The position numbers and the translations under genes are program-made. From the NCBI GenBank assembly GCA_945830055.1, contig CALZXH010000010.1, positions 1-43,593 of the forward strand: a stretch of 43,593 nt of DNA. Direction: 5' to 3'. A model generated the notes under the pieces. The model saw only the letters and a list, made by a program, of their open reading frames with translations. It was not told where the DNA came from and ran no database searches. The stretch is from an uncultured Prevotella sp. GTDB taxonomy: Bacteria > Bacteroidota > Bacteroidia > Bacteroidales > Bacteroidaceae. Below are positions 34,814-42,385 of the stretch, in pieces. Numbering within the stretch: the stretch's first letter is position 1; each line of letters begins with the position of its first letter.

Positions 34814-37165
34814 TCACATATTTAGAATCATTTTGGAAAAGTCACTGCCATAGGAAGGCCAATTGGAGTCAATCGCAATTATTTTTTCCCATATAGCCAG
34901 AGCCTCTTTTTTCTTTCCTTTTTTCATCAGCAACTCACCTTTGGCATCAAGGAAATATGGATTATGGGGAAATTGTCCCACACCATAATCAACCAATTTC
35001 TCGGCTTCCTTTTCTTTGCCTTGCATCTGATAAAGATAGGCCAACATGTAATATGCGTCTTCATAATGGTCGTAAAACTCCACATCCTTTTTATTGATAA
35101 CTGATATAGCCTTCTTGATGAGAGACTCTGCAGTGGAATAATCACCAGAGGGTACACATACTGACCTGCAGTAATTATACAAACTCAAAGCATAACAATT
35201 GGCATATAATCTCGGTGCTGACGCATAGCCGGCTTCCGCATTTTCAAGCCCTTTTTTAGTATATTCAACAGCCTTTTGGATATTTCCTAAATAGAAGTAG
35301 GCATTGCCTAATCCCATAAGTGCATTACTATAAGAAACCTTGCAGAGGTCGCTGTCATAACCAACAGCCTCGTAACTGGTTATTGTCTTATTGAATACAT
35401 CTATCGATTTGGCATATTGCCCTAATTGGGTATATGCCATTGCCAGACTGCTATAATACCCAAGCAATGACCTCATTATAAGATAATTTTTTGCAGGTCT
35501 TATGTTTAGAAGAGTATCAGCAATGCTGATGGCTTTCGTGTAACTTTCTATCGCATCCTGATAGTTGTGGTTTGACCTCAAGATGCTACCCTGCTGATTG
35601 TATGCGTTCATCAAGTCATCTGCATATTCCACGAAATGGCTCTCGCATTTCTTTTCCAGTATTGATATCGACTTTTTATTATACAAGGAAGCTTCTGACA
35701 ATTGCCGTTTTTGATATAATGCGGAAGCAATCATTGAATATAAGGAGGAAAAATACCTATCACATTCCAATGACTTACTGGAATCATCGCATAATTGTTC
35801 CAAATGGTCTTTGGTCTTATAAGCCAGATCAAGCGCTACGTCAAATGAGTAATTCTGTAGCAGACAGACCACCCTTTCAAGGTCAAACCCTACGTCATCC
35901 AATGAATACCCTATACCTGAAAGAGCACGTAACGCAGATTTGAATTCTGATAGTGTCGAATAAATATCTACAGCCTTCTCTGATTGCCCCCATATATAAT
36001 ACAAAGACGCCAAACCATCCAACGTAGGTATTGCATGGAGGGTAAGAAGTACCTCGTTGTCTTCATATCGTTTGCTGTATATATCATAGACGTTCTGATA
36101 CCATTCTTCCGCCCTGGCAAACATTCCGAGGTATGTCAAGATTCTTCCAAGTAACAATTGTAGCATGTATTGGTCATCTTCTTCTTTAGCATTACGAAAT
36201 GCTATCATCGCAACTTGCAATGCCTCTGAATATTCTTTGTCTTTTTCAAGGAAATTGACATAGTCAATCATCGCCTTGGTGAATGTTGTGTCAGCAAACG
36301 CCACGATCCTTTTCGACTCTTTAATTTTCCGCATATTCTCTGTTCCACCCGCCAGATACAACATGTCATTCTTGCGGCATATTGTCTCGTAGGTTTGCAG
36401 AGCCGCCTGCCTGTTCTCTTCTGCCACTCGCTCCAGTTTTTCCTTATCTGCCGTCAACGAACCGATAGTCTTTATCTCCTTGTCAAGCTGTTCTTCAAGG
36501 TTCATCGCCTCGTAGGCTTTCACTGCCTCCTCCACCTTGCCCTGTTGCCATAGTGCGATGATGGCATTCTCTTTTTTGGTCAGTTCGCTAAGGTCTATTC
36601 TGGCAAACCTGTCAATATAAGCGTCGAGGTTCTCCAGTTGCGTCTCATAGTCATTTTGCAACTTGAGCAGTTTTTCCTTGTATTTCTCTTCTGTCAGTTT
36701 GTTCTGCTTCCTCAGGGCAAGCAGTTTCTGTTCTTCGCTCTTCTGTTGGCGCGCATAGCTTTCTGACGATATGCGCTCATAGTTGTTGCGAATCTCCCGA
36801 TACTTCTCCTCTTTGCACATGACGATGGTGAAGGGCTTATCTGAGCGGGATATGTACCATTGGTCAACTGCCTCCTTGTTAAACAACACATATCCGCTCT
36901 TTGCCACTCTCATCACATTCACCTTATTTCCTGCCTTCAGCGTCTTGAATGTCAGTGAAAAGTCACCTTGAGCTCCCGATACCGTACTACCCGCATTGGC
37001 TGCGACAATCTCCACACCACCTAAGGAGGTCTTGGATGCCTTGCCGTTGTACTGCATACACATGCCCCGTTGCACACTCTGGGCATGACAGAACATGGAA
37101 GTCATTAGGCAAGCCATGACCAACGTAACACTACCACGCAGAGAGAATATTGAATATATGGTCAT
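34814..37165 (-). CDS. Exported TPR protein with N-terminal carboxypeptidase-regulatory-like domain (large paralogue)
   Basis: A 783-residue protein. A signal peptide ends near residue 28 (MFCHA). Residues ~36-110 look like a carboxypeptidase-regulatory-like beta-sandwich (LGGVEIVAANAGSTVSGAQG). A long charged coiled-coil (about 125-200) with EEKYKEKLLKLQNDYETQLE leads to DAYIDRFARIDLSELTKKEN and VEEAVKAYEAMNLEEQL. From residue ~300 to the end are many TPR units. Residues 17-291 are nearly identical to the paralogue at 38262-40268. It lies 13 bases after the TIR gene. Expected location is periplasmic, where it could bind or organise the TIR protein's outer domain. Confidence 0.85.
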   Translation of the reverse strand: MTIYSIFSLRGSVTLVMACLMTSMFCHAQSVQRGMCMQYNGKASKTSLGGVEIVAANAGSTVSGAQGDFSLTFKTLKAGNKVNVMRVAKSGYVLFNKEAVDQWYISRSDKPFTIVMCKEEKYREIRNNYERISSESYARQQKSEEQKLLALRKQNKLTEEKYKEKLLKLQNDYETQLENLDAYIDRFARIDLSELTKKENAIIALWQQGKVEEAVKAYEAMNLEEQLDKEIKTIGSLTADKEKLERVAEENRQAALQTYETICRKNDMLYLAGGTENMRKIKESKRIVAFADTTFTKAMIDYVNFLEKDKEYSEALQVAMIAFRNAKEEDDQYMLQLLLGRILTYLGMFARAEEWYQNVYDIYSKRYEDNEVLLTLHAIPTLDGLASLYYIWGQSEKAVDIYSTLSEFKSALRALSGIGYSLDDVGFDLERVVCLLQNYSFDVALDLAYKTKDHLEQLCDDSSKSLECDRYFSSLYSMIASALYQKRQLSEASLYNKKSISILEKKCESHFVEYADDLMNAYNQQGSILRSNHNYQDAIESYTKAISIADTLLNIRPAKNYLIMRSLLGYYSSLAMAYTQLGQYAKSIDVFNKTITSYEAVGYDSDLCKVSYSNALMGLGNAYFYLGNIQKAVEYTKKGLENAEAGYASAPRLYANCYALSLYNYCRSVCVPSGDYSTAESLIKKAISVINKKDVEFYDHYEDAYYMLAYLYQMQGKEKEAEKLVDYGVGQFPHNPYFLDAKGELLMKKGKKKEALAIWEKIIAIDSNWPSYGSDFSKMILNM
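36291..37117 (-). repeat. 827-bp direct repeat, copy A
   Basis: This stretch matches 39385-40211 at a constant offset of 3,094 bases. I could find only three differences by eye (36306, 37093 and 37109). It encodes the signal-peptide end, regulatory-like domain, coiled coil and first helices of the large TPR protein. Outside it the two genes share no obvious similarity. Confidence 0.9.
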
Positions 37166-37178
37166 TGTTTACAGACGT

Positions 37179-38258
37179 TTATTTAATTATGTACTTCAAT
37201 TCCCTGTCGGGACATTCGTCATCACGAACAATTGTTGCCTTCCCTGGTTTGGAGATAATAATGCGCTTGGTTTCTCTTTGCCTGTCTATCGGCAACTCTA
37301 AACGGAATTTGCCATCCATATCTGTGGTGGTGGTCATCCCGTCCAACTCTACCGCGGCTCCTGACACGGGTATTCCGTCCTCATCATAGACGACACCGCC
37401 GAAAACAGAAAAGGTGGAGTCGCGCTTGACATCGAGTTTCTGTGAGTTGGAAACTCCAAATCCCATGCGGTATTCCTTTGACACAGATTCATAGTATATT
37501 GACTTAAATGCCACATCAATTTTTCTCCCCCGGAAATACCCAGGGATATTATCCACTACCAGCGTAGTGTCAATCGATGACAACTGATAGTCTGTGCCGC
37601 ATACAGTTACAATAGCCGATTCCGGCATTGGAAGATAATGCTCCTCGTCATTTATCGTAAGATGAATGGACAGCGGAACAGCCAAATAGTATAATAATGC
37701 AAGAAGTACAGACAGGAATACTGCCGTGGCAATCATTCTGTTTCTTACCTGTCTTTTGTGTCTTTGCCATAGCACGTCAAAATCCATGTCAAGCATCTTC
37801 GACACTAACTTGACAAATGCCTTTTGCCTGCCCACCTCCCTGAGACTGATTCCAAGCAGTTCCTTTGGCATATTCCTTAAAGCCGGAGGCAGACATTCGT
37901 TTTCTGTGCTGTGGGGAGTACCATCAATGATAAAAGGTATAATCCTGTCAGCACGGTCCATTTCCAAAAAATAATTCACCTCATCGTTCACCCATTTTGA
38001 CTGGGCAGAATTAGGAGAACAGACAACGACAAGGAATTTCGAGGAGATGAGATGCTTCTTCAATTCCTCACTCAGAATACCAGCATTAAGGTCGGTCTGA
38101 TCTCTGAAAACGGGTCGAAGATACCTCGAGTGTTCAAACTCGTTGTGTATCTCTGTGGGCAACTTATACGACTCCAGTTTAGCCTGAAGCCATTTTGCCA
38201 TCTCCTGGTCCCTGTGATTATAACTTATAAAGGCATATCGCTTTGCGATTGTTTCCAT
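37179..38258 (-). CDS. Membrane-anchored TIR-domain protein with extracytoplasmic regulatory-like domain
   Basis: A 359-residue protein in three parts. Residues 1-155 are a TIR domain: YAFISYNHRDQEMAKWLQ (beta-A/alpha-A), PVFRDQTDLNAG (BB-loop region), KFLVVVCSPNSAQSKWVNDE with a glutamate at residue 93 that matches the catalytic position of NAD-cleaving TIRs, and DRIIPFIIDG. A basic stretch (RHKRQVRNRM) precedes one membrane helix (about 175-197), so the TIR should face the cytoplasm. Residues ~285-340 form a carboxypeptidase-regulatory-like domain (VFGGVVYDEDGIPVSGAAVELDG). It sits between the two TPR genes, 3 bases after one and 13 before the other. It may deplete NAD or make a signal when the outer domain is engaged; this is inference. 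Confidence 0.9.
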   Translation of the reverse strand: METIAKRYAFISYNHRDQEMAKWLQAKLESYKLPTEIHNEFEHSRYLRPVFRDQTDLNAGILSEELKKHLISSKFLVVVCSPNSAQSKWVNDEVNYFLEMDRADRIIPFIIDGTPHSTENECLPPALRNMPKELLGISLREVGRQKAFVKLVSKMLDMDFDVLWQRHKRQVRNRMIATAVFLSVLLALLYYLAVPLSIHLTINDEEHYLPMPESAIVTVCGTDYQLSSIDTTLVVDNIPGYFRGRKIDVAFKSIYYESVSKEYRMGFGVSNSQKLDVKRDSTFSVFGGVVYDEDGIPVSGAAVELDGMTTTTDMDGKFRLELPIDRQRETKRIIISKPGKATIVRDDECPDRELKYIIK

Positions 38259-38261
38259 TGG

Positions 38262-40268
38262 CTATTGTCTTAGATGTGTTTTTATGTCGTTATAGATTCT
38301 CCCATACAGCAGCGGATAGAGGATATAGAATTCTTCCATGTATTTCTTGGCTTCACAAAAGGCAAGTATCGCAGCATTTCCCTTTCGCATGGCAAGAAAA
38401 GTTCTTGCCTGACCATATTTAGCCATAGCTCTGACCGACCGCTCGCTAACAGACAAATCGGCTTGATTTGTTGCACTAAGCACATTCTCAAACTCTTCCA
38501 GAGCCTTGTCATAGTCTCCCCTATCCAATGACACCTCGCCAAAAACGTATGACATCATAGGATAATACGCTTTCCTTCTACTGTTCATACCCGAATACTG
38601 ATTGAGATAGTATTCCATACTATGCAGCAAAGGATCAATTGTTTGGAATGCGAGTTGGTATTGCCTGTTATGAACATACCCCATCGCCAATGTCTGATAA
38701 TAATCGGCTATTCGCTCGTGATATTTCAGTGTGTTCTTTTCAGCTAAAGGTTTCAGAATTTCTATGGCTTTATTGACTTGCACCAGCCCCTCCTCTATCA
38801 TTCCACGCACTATAAGTGCCGATCCCTTTAACGCCATTAAGGTTGACATCTCGTTGACATAATCAGGCGTATTCTCTTCATATTGCAGTTTAATGGCATC
38901 CTCATATTTGCTGATGTAGCCGGCCATCTTGTCAAGTTTTCCCTGATGAAGATATACATAACAAAGCATTTCATAAGTCAAACATGGAACGGTAAGATCA
39001 AACACTTCAGGTATGAATTGGTGAAGCTCTACAGTATTCTTTTCTGCTATCAAAAGTAATTCTTCTGCAACCTGATAATGTTCAAATTGTAATGGTACAG
39101 AAGCTGTCACGACAAGATAAATATTGGAAAGCATTGCCATCTGAACGCTGTCAATATCCTTATTGTTAAAAACCGCATCCATCGTTTTTATGCTATATTC
39201 GAAAGCCATTTTCTGATCATCCAGTATTGTACCCGCCGTAGCCTTGAATGAATAGATATCAATTAACAGCCAGAAGTCATCGGTATTATTTTCGGCAATA
39301 TCCAACAATGCTACCATTTCGGTATAGTCTCTTTGGTCGTTCAGGAATCTGACATAATCCAACATCGCTTTCACAAATGTAGTATCAGCAAACGCCACGT
39401 TCCTTTTCGACTCTTTAATTTTCCGCATATTCTCTGTTCCACCCGCCAGATACAACATGTCATTCTTGCGGCATATTGTCTCGTAGGTTTGCAGAGCCGC
39501 CTGCCTGTTCTCTTCTGCCACTCGCTCCAGTTTTTCCTTATCTGCCGTCAACGAACCGATAGTCTTTATCTCCTTGTCAAGCTGTTCTTCAAGGTTCATC
39601 GCCTCGTAGGCTTTCACTGCCTCCTCCACCTTGCCCTGTTGCCATAGTGCGATGATGGCATTCTCTTTTTTGGTCAGTTCGCTAAGGTCTATTCTGGCAA
39701 ACCTGTCAATATAAGCGTCGAGGTTCTCCAGTTGCGTCTCATAGTCATTTTGCAACTTGAGCAGTTTTTCCTTGTATTTCTCTTCTGTCAGTTTGTTCTG
39801 CTTCCTCAGGGCAAGCAGTTTCTGTTCTTCGCTCTTCTGTTGGCGCGCATAGCTTTCTGACGATATGCGCTCATAGTTGTTGCGAATCTCCCGATACTTC
39901 TCCTCTTTGCACATGACGATGGTGAAGGGCTTATCTGAGCGGGATATGTACCATTGGTCAACTGCCTCCTTGTTAAACAACACATATCCGCTCTTTGCCA
40001 CTCTCATCACATTCACCTTATTTCCTGCCTTCAGCGTCTTGAATGTCAGTGAAAAGTCACCTTGAGCTCCCGATACCGTACTACCCGCATTGGCTGCGAC
40101 AATCTCCACACCACCTAAGGAGGTCTTGGATGCCTTGCCGTTGTACTGCATACACATGCCCCGTTGCACACTCTGGGCATGACAGAGCATGGAAGTCATT
40201 AGACAAGCCATCATTAGGCTTACACTCAAACGGCTATAAAACAATGGAAATAACGACATCAAATACAT
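38262..40268 (-). CDS. Exported TPR protein with N-terminal carboxypeptidase-regulatory-like domain (small paralogue)
   Basis: A 668-residue protein with a signal peptide (LMMACLMTSMLCHA), the same regulatory-like domain and coiled coil as the 783-residue paralogue, and a different TPR region. Residues about 20-294 are nearly identical to that paralogue, while the remaining ~375 residues are not. Its TPR units include YVHNRQYQLAFQTIDPLL and LDRGDYDKALEEFENVL. It lies 4 bases after the short paralogue and 3 before the TIR gene, so the three are probably translated from one message. The start may be at 40268 or 40259. Confidence 0.85.
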   Translation of the reverse strand: MYLMSLFPLFYSRLSVSLMMACLMTSMLCHAQSVQRGMCMQYNGKASKTSLGGVEIVAANAGSTVSGAQGDFSLTFKTLKAGNKVNVMRVAKSGYVLFNKEAVDQWYISRSDKPFTIVMCKEEKYREIRNNYERISSESYARQQKSEEQKLLALRKQNKLTEEKYKEKLLKLQNDYETQLENLDAYIDRFARIDLSELTKKENAIIALWQQGKVEEAVKAYEAMNLEEQLDKEIKTIGSLTADKEKLERVAEENRQAALQTYETICRKNDMLYLAGGTENMRKIKESKRNVAFADTTFVKAMLDYVRFLNDQRDYTEMVALLDIAENNTDDFWLLIDIYSFKATAGTILDDQKMAFEYSIKTMDAVFNNKDIDSVQMAMLSNIYLVVTASVPLQFEHYQVAEELLLIAEKNTVELHQFIPEVFDLTVPCLTYEMLCYVYLHQGKLDKMAGYISKYEDAIKLQYEENTPDYVNEMSTLMALKGSALIVRGMIEEGLVQVNKAIEILKPLAEKNTLKYHERIADYYQTLAMGYVHNRQYQLAFQTIDPLLHSMEYYLNQYSGMNSRRKAYYPMMSYVFGEVSLDRGDYDKALEEFENVLSATNQADLSVSERSVRAMAKYGQARTFLAMRKGNAAILAFCEAKKYMEEFYILYPLLYGRIYNDIKTHLRQ
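39385..40211 (-). repeat. 827-bp direct repeat, copy B
   Basis: The partner of 36291-37117, same orientation. It covers the shared 5' part of the smaller TPR gene. Near-identity at the DNA level, third positions included, implies a recent duplication or gene conversion. Confidence 0.9.
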
Positions 40269-40272
40269 AGTT

Positions 40273-41076
40273 TTATTTGCCTATCTGTTTCCTCATATTA
40301 TCCCTTCTTTGTATCGTTGAGGAGATTGTATCTCGCTTTTCCTCGTGCAGTCTAATCAAGACGTTTACAGAGTCTTTCGCCTGTGTGGCGGTATTACGGT
40401 TGTCCACAGTTTGTTTATACTTTTCCTCAAGTTTCATGTCCTCATAAACCTTAATGGCACCATCAATGTCGCCTTCCTGAAACAACCTGATTGCCTTAGA
40501 CTCCTCGTCCGAAAGGTCGCTGAGGTCTATTCTGGCAAATCTGTCAATATAAGCGTCGATATTCATCAGCCTCTGTTCGTATTCCTCTTCGATTCTGGCC
40601 ATTTCCTTTTCATATTCAGCCTGTACCATTTTCCCTTCTTTCTTCAGTATTTGTATTTTTGCCTCCTCAGCCTTACGCTGTTTGGCATAACTTGCCGATG
40701 AGATAGTAAGATAATTGTCCCTGATTCTCTTGAACTTGTCGCTGCGGCACATCACAATCTTAAAGACGCCATCACGCATGATATTCCATTGTGTCAACGC
40801 TTCCTTGTTGAATATCTCATATCCGTTCTTTTCTATTCGCCTCACAGTCACTCTGTCTCCGGGCTTATGAGTCCTAAACCTCAAGGTCACCTTACCATTG
40901 GCATCAGAAACCGTACTGCCCGCATTTATCACCAGGACTTCCACTCCTCCCAACGGGCTTTTCTTCTCTGTCTCATTATACTCCAATACAACACATTCTT
41001 GCAGACATTGTGCATGATTGTCCAAAAAAACGAAGTGCATCAGTATGCACATCAAAACGATTTTACATCTATTCAT
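40273..41076 (-). CDS. Short exported paralogue lacking TPR repeats
   Basis: A protein of about 267 residues with a signal peptide (MNRCKIVLMCILMHFVFLDNHA). It repeats the layout of the two TPR proteins up to their TPR start: SPLGGVEVLVINAGSTVSDA, EALTQWNIMRDGVFKIVMC, SYAKQRKAEEAKIQ, MNIDAYIDRFARIDLSDLSD. It then ends in a charged helical tail with no TPR units. Sequence similarity to the others is moderate, so it is an older paralogue and not part of the recent repeat. The start at 41076 overlaps the end of the upstream gene by 8 bases; 41082 is also possible. Confidence 0.8.
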   Translation of the reverse strand: MNRCKIVLMCILMHFVFLDNHAQCLQECVVLEYNETEKKSPLGGVEVLVINAGSTVSDANGKVTLRFRTHKPGDRVTVRRIEKNGYEIFNKEALTQWNIMRDGVFKIVMCRSDKFKRIRDNYLTISSASYAKQRKAEEAKIQILKKEGKMVQAEYEKEMARIEEEYEQRLMNIDAYIDRFARIDLSDLSDEESKAIRLFQEGDIDGAIKVYEDMKLEEKYKQTVDNRNTATQAKDSVNVLIRLHEEKRDTISSTIQRRDNMRKQIGK

Positions 41077-41497
41077 TCCCATCCTGTTTTTCAATAAACA
41101 AATGCTCATATTTGGCTAATATTTCCGAAGACACCTCCCAAGTGTATTCATCATCGCAAGAGTTACATCTGATTACCCCCTGATAAGCCCGCTCTGCCAA
41201 ATGGTGATAATCCTGGCCAATCCGACCTTCTTCCACAGTATTCTCCAAGACCGAGGAATAATAACCCAGTGCCTTGTCGTATGCTCCACATTCCACACAA
41301 TCATCGGCAAACCGCAGGCAAGCCTCCATTTTCTCCCTGCCTTCTTCCATGTGGTCAACTTCCCATTGCTGTTCACAGGTAGCCTCATCAAAGACATCAC
41401 TTGTCATCGAAAGGTTACCGTCCGGGTGGCAGGTAGACACCTTCTCCACGAATGTTGTCTTTCTATCCGGGTCAGTCTGTTGTATTAATACTTTCAT
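41069..41497 (-). CDS. Small helical TPR-like protein, unknown function
   Basis: A 142-residue acidic protein without a signal peptide. The central part resembles one or two TPR units (CVECGAYDKALGYYSSVLEN and YHHLAERAYQGVIRC). Two close cysteine pairs (CVEC and CNSC) could bind metal, although the spacing is not that of a standard ribbon. It lies 65 bases after the PrsW-like gene and overlaps the short paralogue by 8 bases. A cytoplasmic partner of the TIR domain is conceivable. Confidence 0.7.
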   Translation of the reverse strand: MKVLIQQTDPDRKTTFVEKVSTCHPDGNLSMTSDVFDEATCEQQWEVDHMEEGREKMEACLRFADDCVECGAYDKALGYYSSVLENTVEEGRIGQDYHHLAERAYQGVIRCNSCDDEYTWEVSSEILAKYEHLFIEKQDGNE

Positions 41498-41562
41498 ATT
41501 TCTATAATTATCTTGCTTATGTGGTTATCCTCTCATAAATTTCTGATGCAGTCTTACTGACC

Positions 41563-42291
41563 TTAATCCTTGTTATTCTGAGTTTGACTCATTAACTCCA
41601 CTAACCTTTTCTTCGCCCTCTTTTTCAGTTTGGTAAAGAACACGATAAAGAGAATCAACACCAGTCCGCCCAGTGATTCATCAACTTGAGCACAGAACAG
41701 CAAGGAGTCGAAAATCCCATGAGCAAGGATGGGCGCAAAGAGTATCATTACCGTTGTCTTCACACTCCTGTCGATACCGAAATGATAGATGGAGTAATAA
41801 TATCCCATGAGTATAGCAAAGAAGTAATGGGCTGGTACGGAGACAAGTGCCCTGACAATGCCGACACCTAACCACGACCCGTCTTCTATACCGCCAAAAA
41901 GGTAGCAGATGTTTTCAAAAGCAGCAAAGCCCAAGCCGATGCACACGGCATATACTATACCGTCAAAATGCTCGTCGAAGAACGGGTTCTTTCTCAGCAG
42001 CAGCCAAAGCATACAGAACTTAGCCAACTCTTCTGGAATGGCTGCCAATAAGAATGCATCTGCAATTGCCTCTATTGGAGAACTGTATGACTGGCTGTCA
42101 ATAGACAATCCCAATCCCTCACTTACGGGCATCGAAATTGCCAATGACAGAAACACGGACCCGATTCCATACACGAATGCCTTGACCAACCACTTGGAAG
42201 GCTCCGGCTGGGCACTGTCCTTGCGATAGATTGTCCACAACAGCCATGCCACAGGAGCAAGGGCTGCAAGAATAACAAGAAATACTATCAT
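41563..42291 (-). CDS. PrsW-family intramembrane metalloprotease
   Basis: A 242-residue protein with about seven membrane helices. The conserved pattern of PrsW and related CAAX-like proteases is present: AAIPEELAKF (EE motif), FDGIVYAVCIGLGFAAFEN, VPAHYFFAILMGYY and AHGIFDSLL, whose Glu and His residues form the metal/catalytic site. PrsW of Bacillus cleaves an anti-sigma factor under envelope stress. Here it opens the minus-strand TIR/TPR cluster, so it may cut one of the cluster's membrane proteins, for example the TIR anchor. That link is inference. A gap of 94 bases separates it from the ATPase gene upstream. Confidence 0.9.
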   Translation of the reverse strand: MIVFLVILAALAPVAWLLWTIYRKDSAQPEPSKWLVKAFVYGIGSVFLSLAISMPVSEGLGLSIDSQSYSSPIEAIADAFLLAAIPEELAKFCMLWLLLRKNPFFDEHFDGIVYAVCIGLGFAAFENICYLFGGIEDGSWLGVGIVRALVSVPAHYFFAILMGYYYSIYHFGIDRSVKTTVMILFAPILAHGIFDSLLFCAQVDESLGGLVLILFIVFFTKLKKRAKKRLVELMSQTQNNKD

Positions 42292-42385
42292 AATTTCGTT
42301 TTCTGATGGTTATTACTCATTAGATGATTTTGTTGTTCAACAATATTTCTATATGATAATGCTCTATTATGCCTATGGAGGTTTG

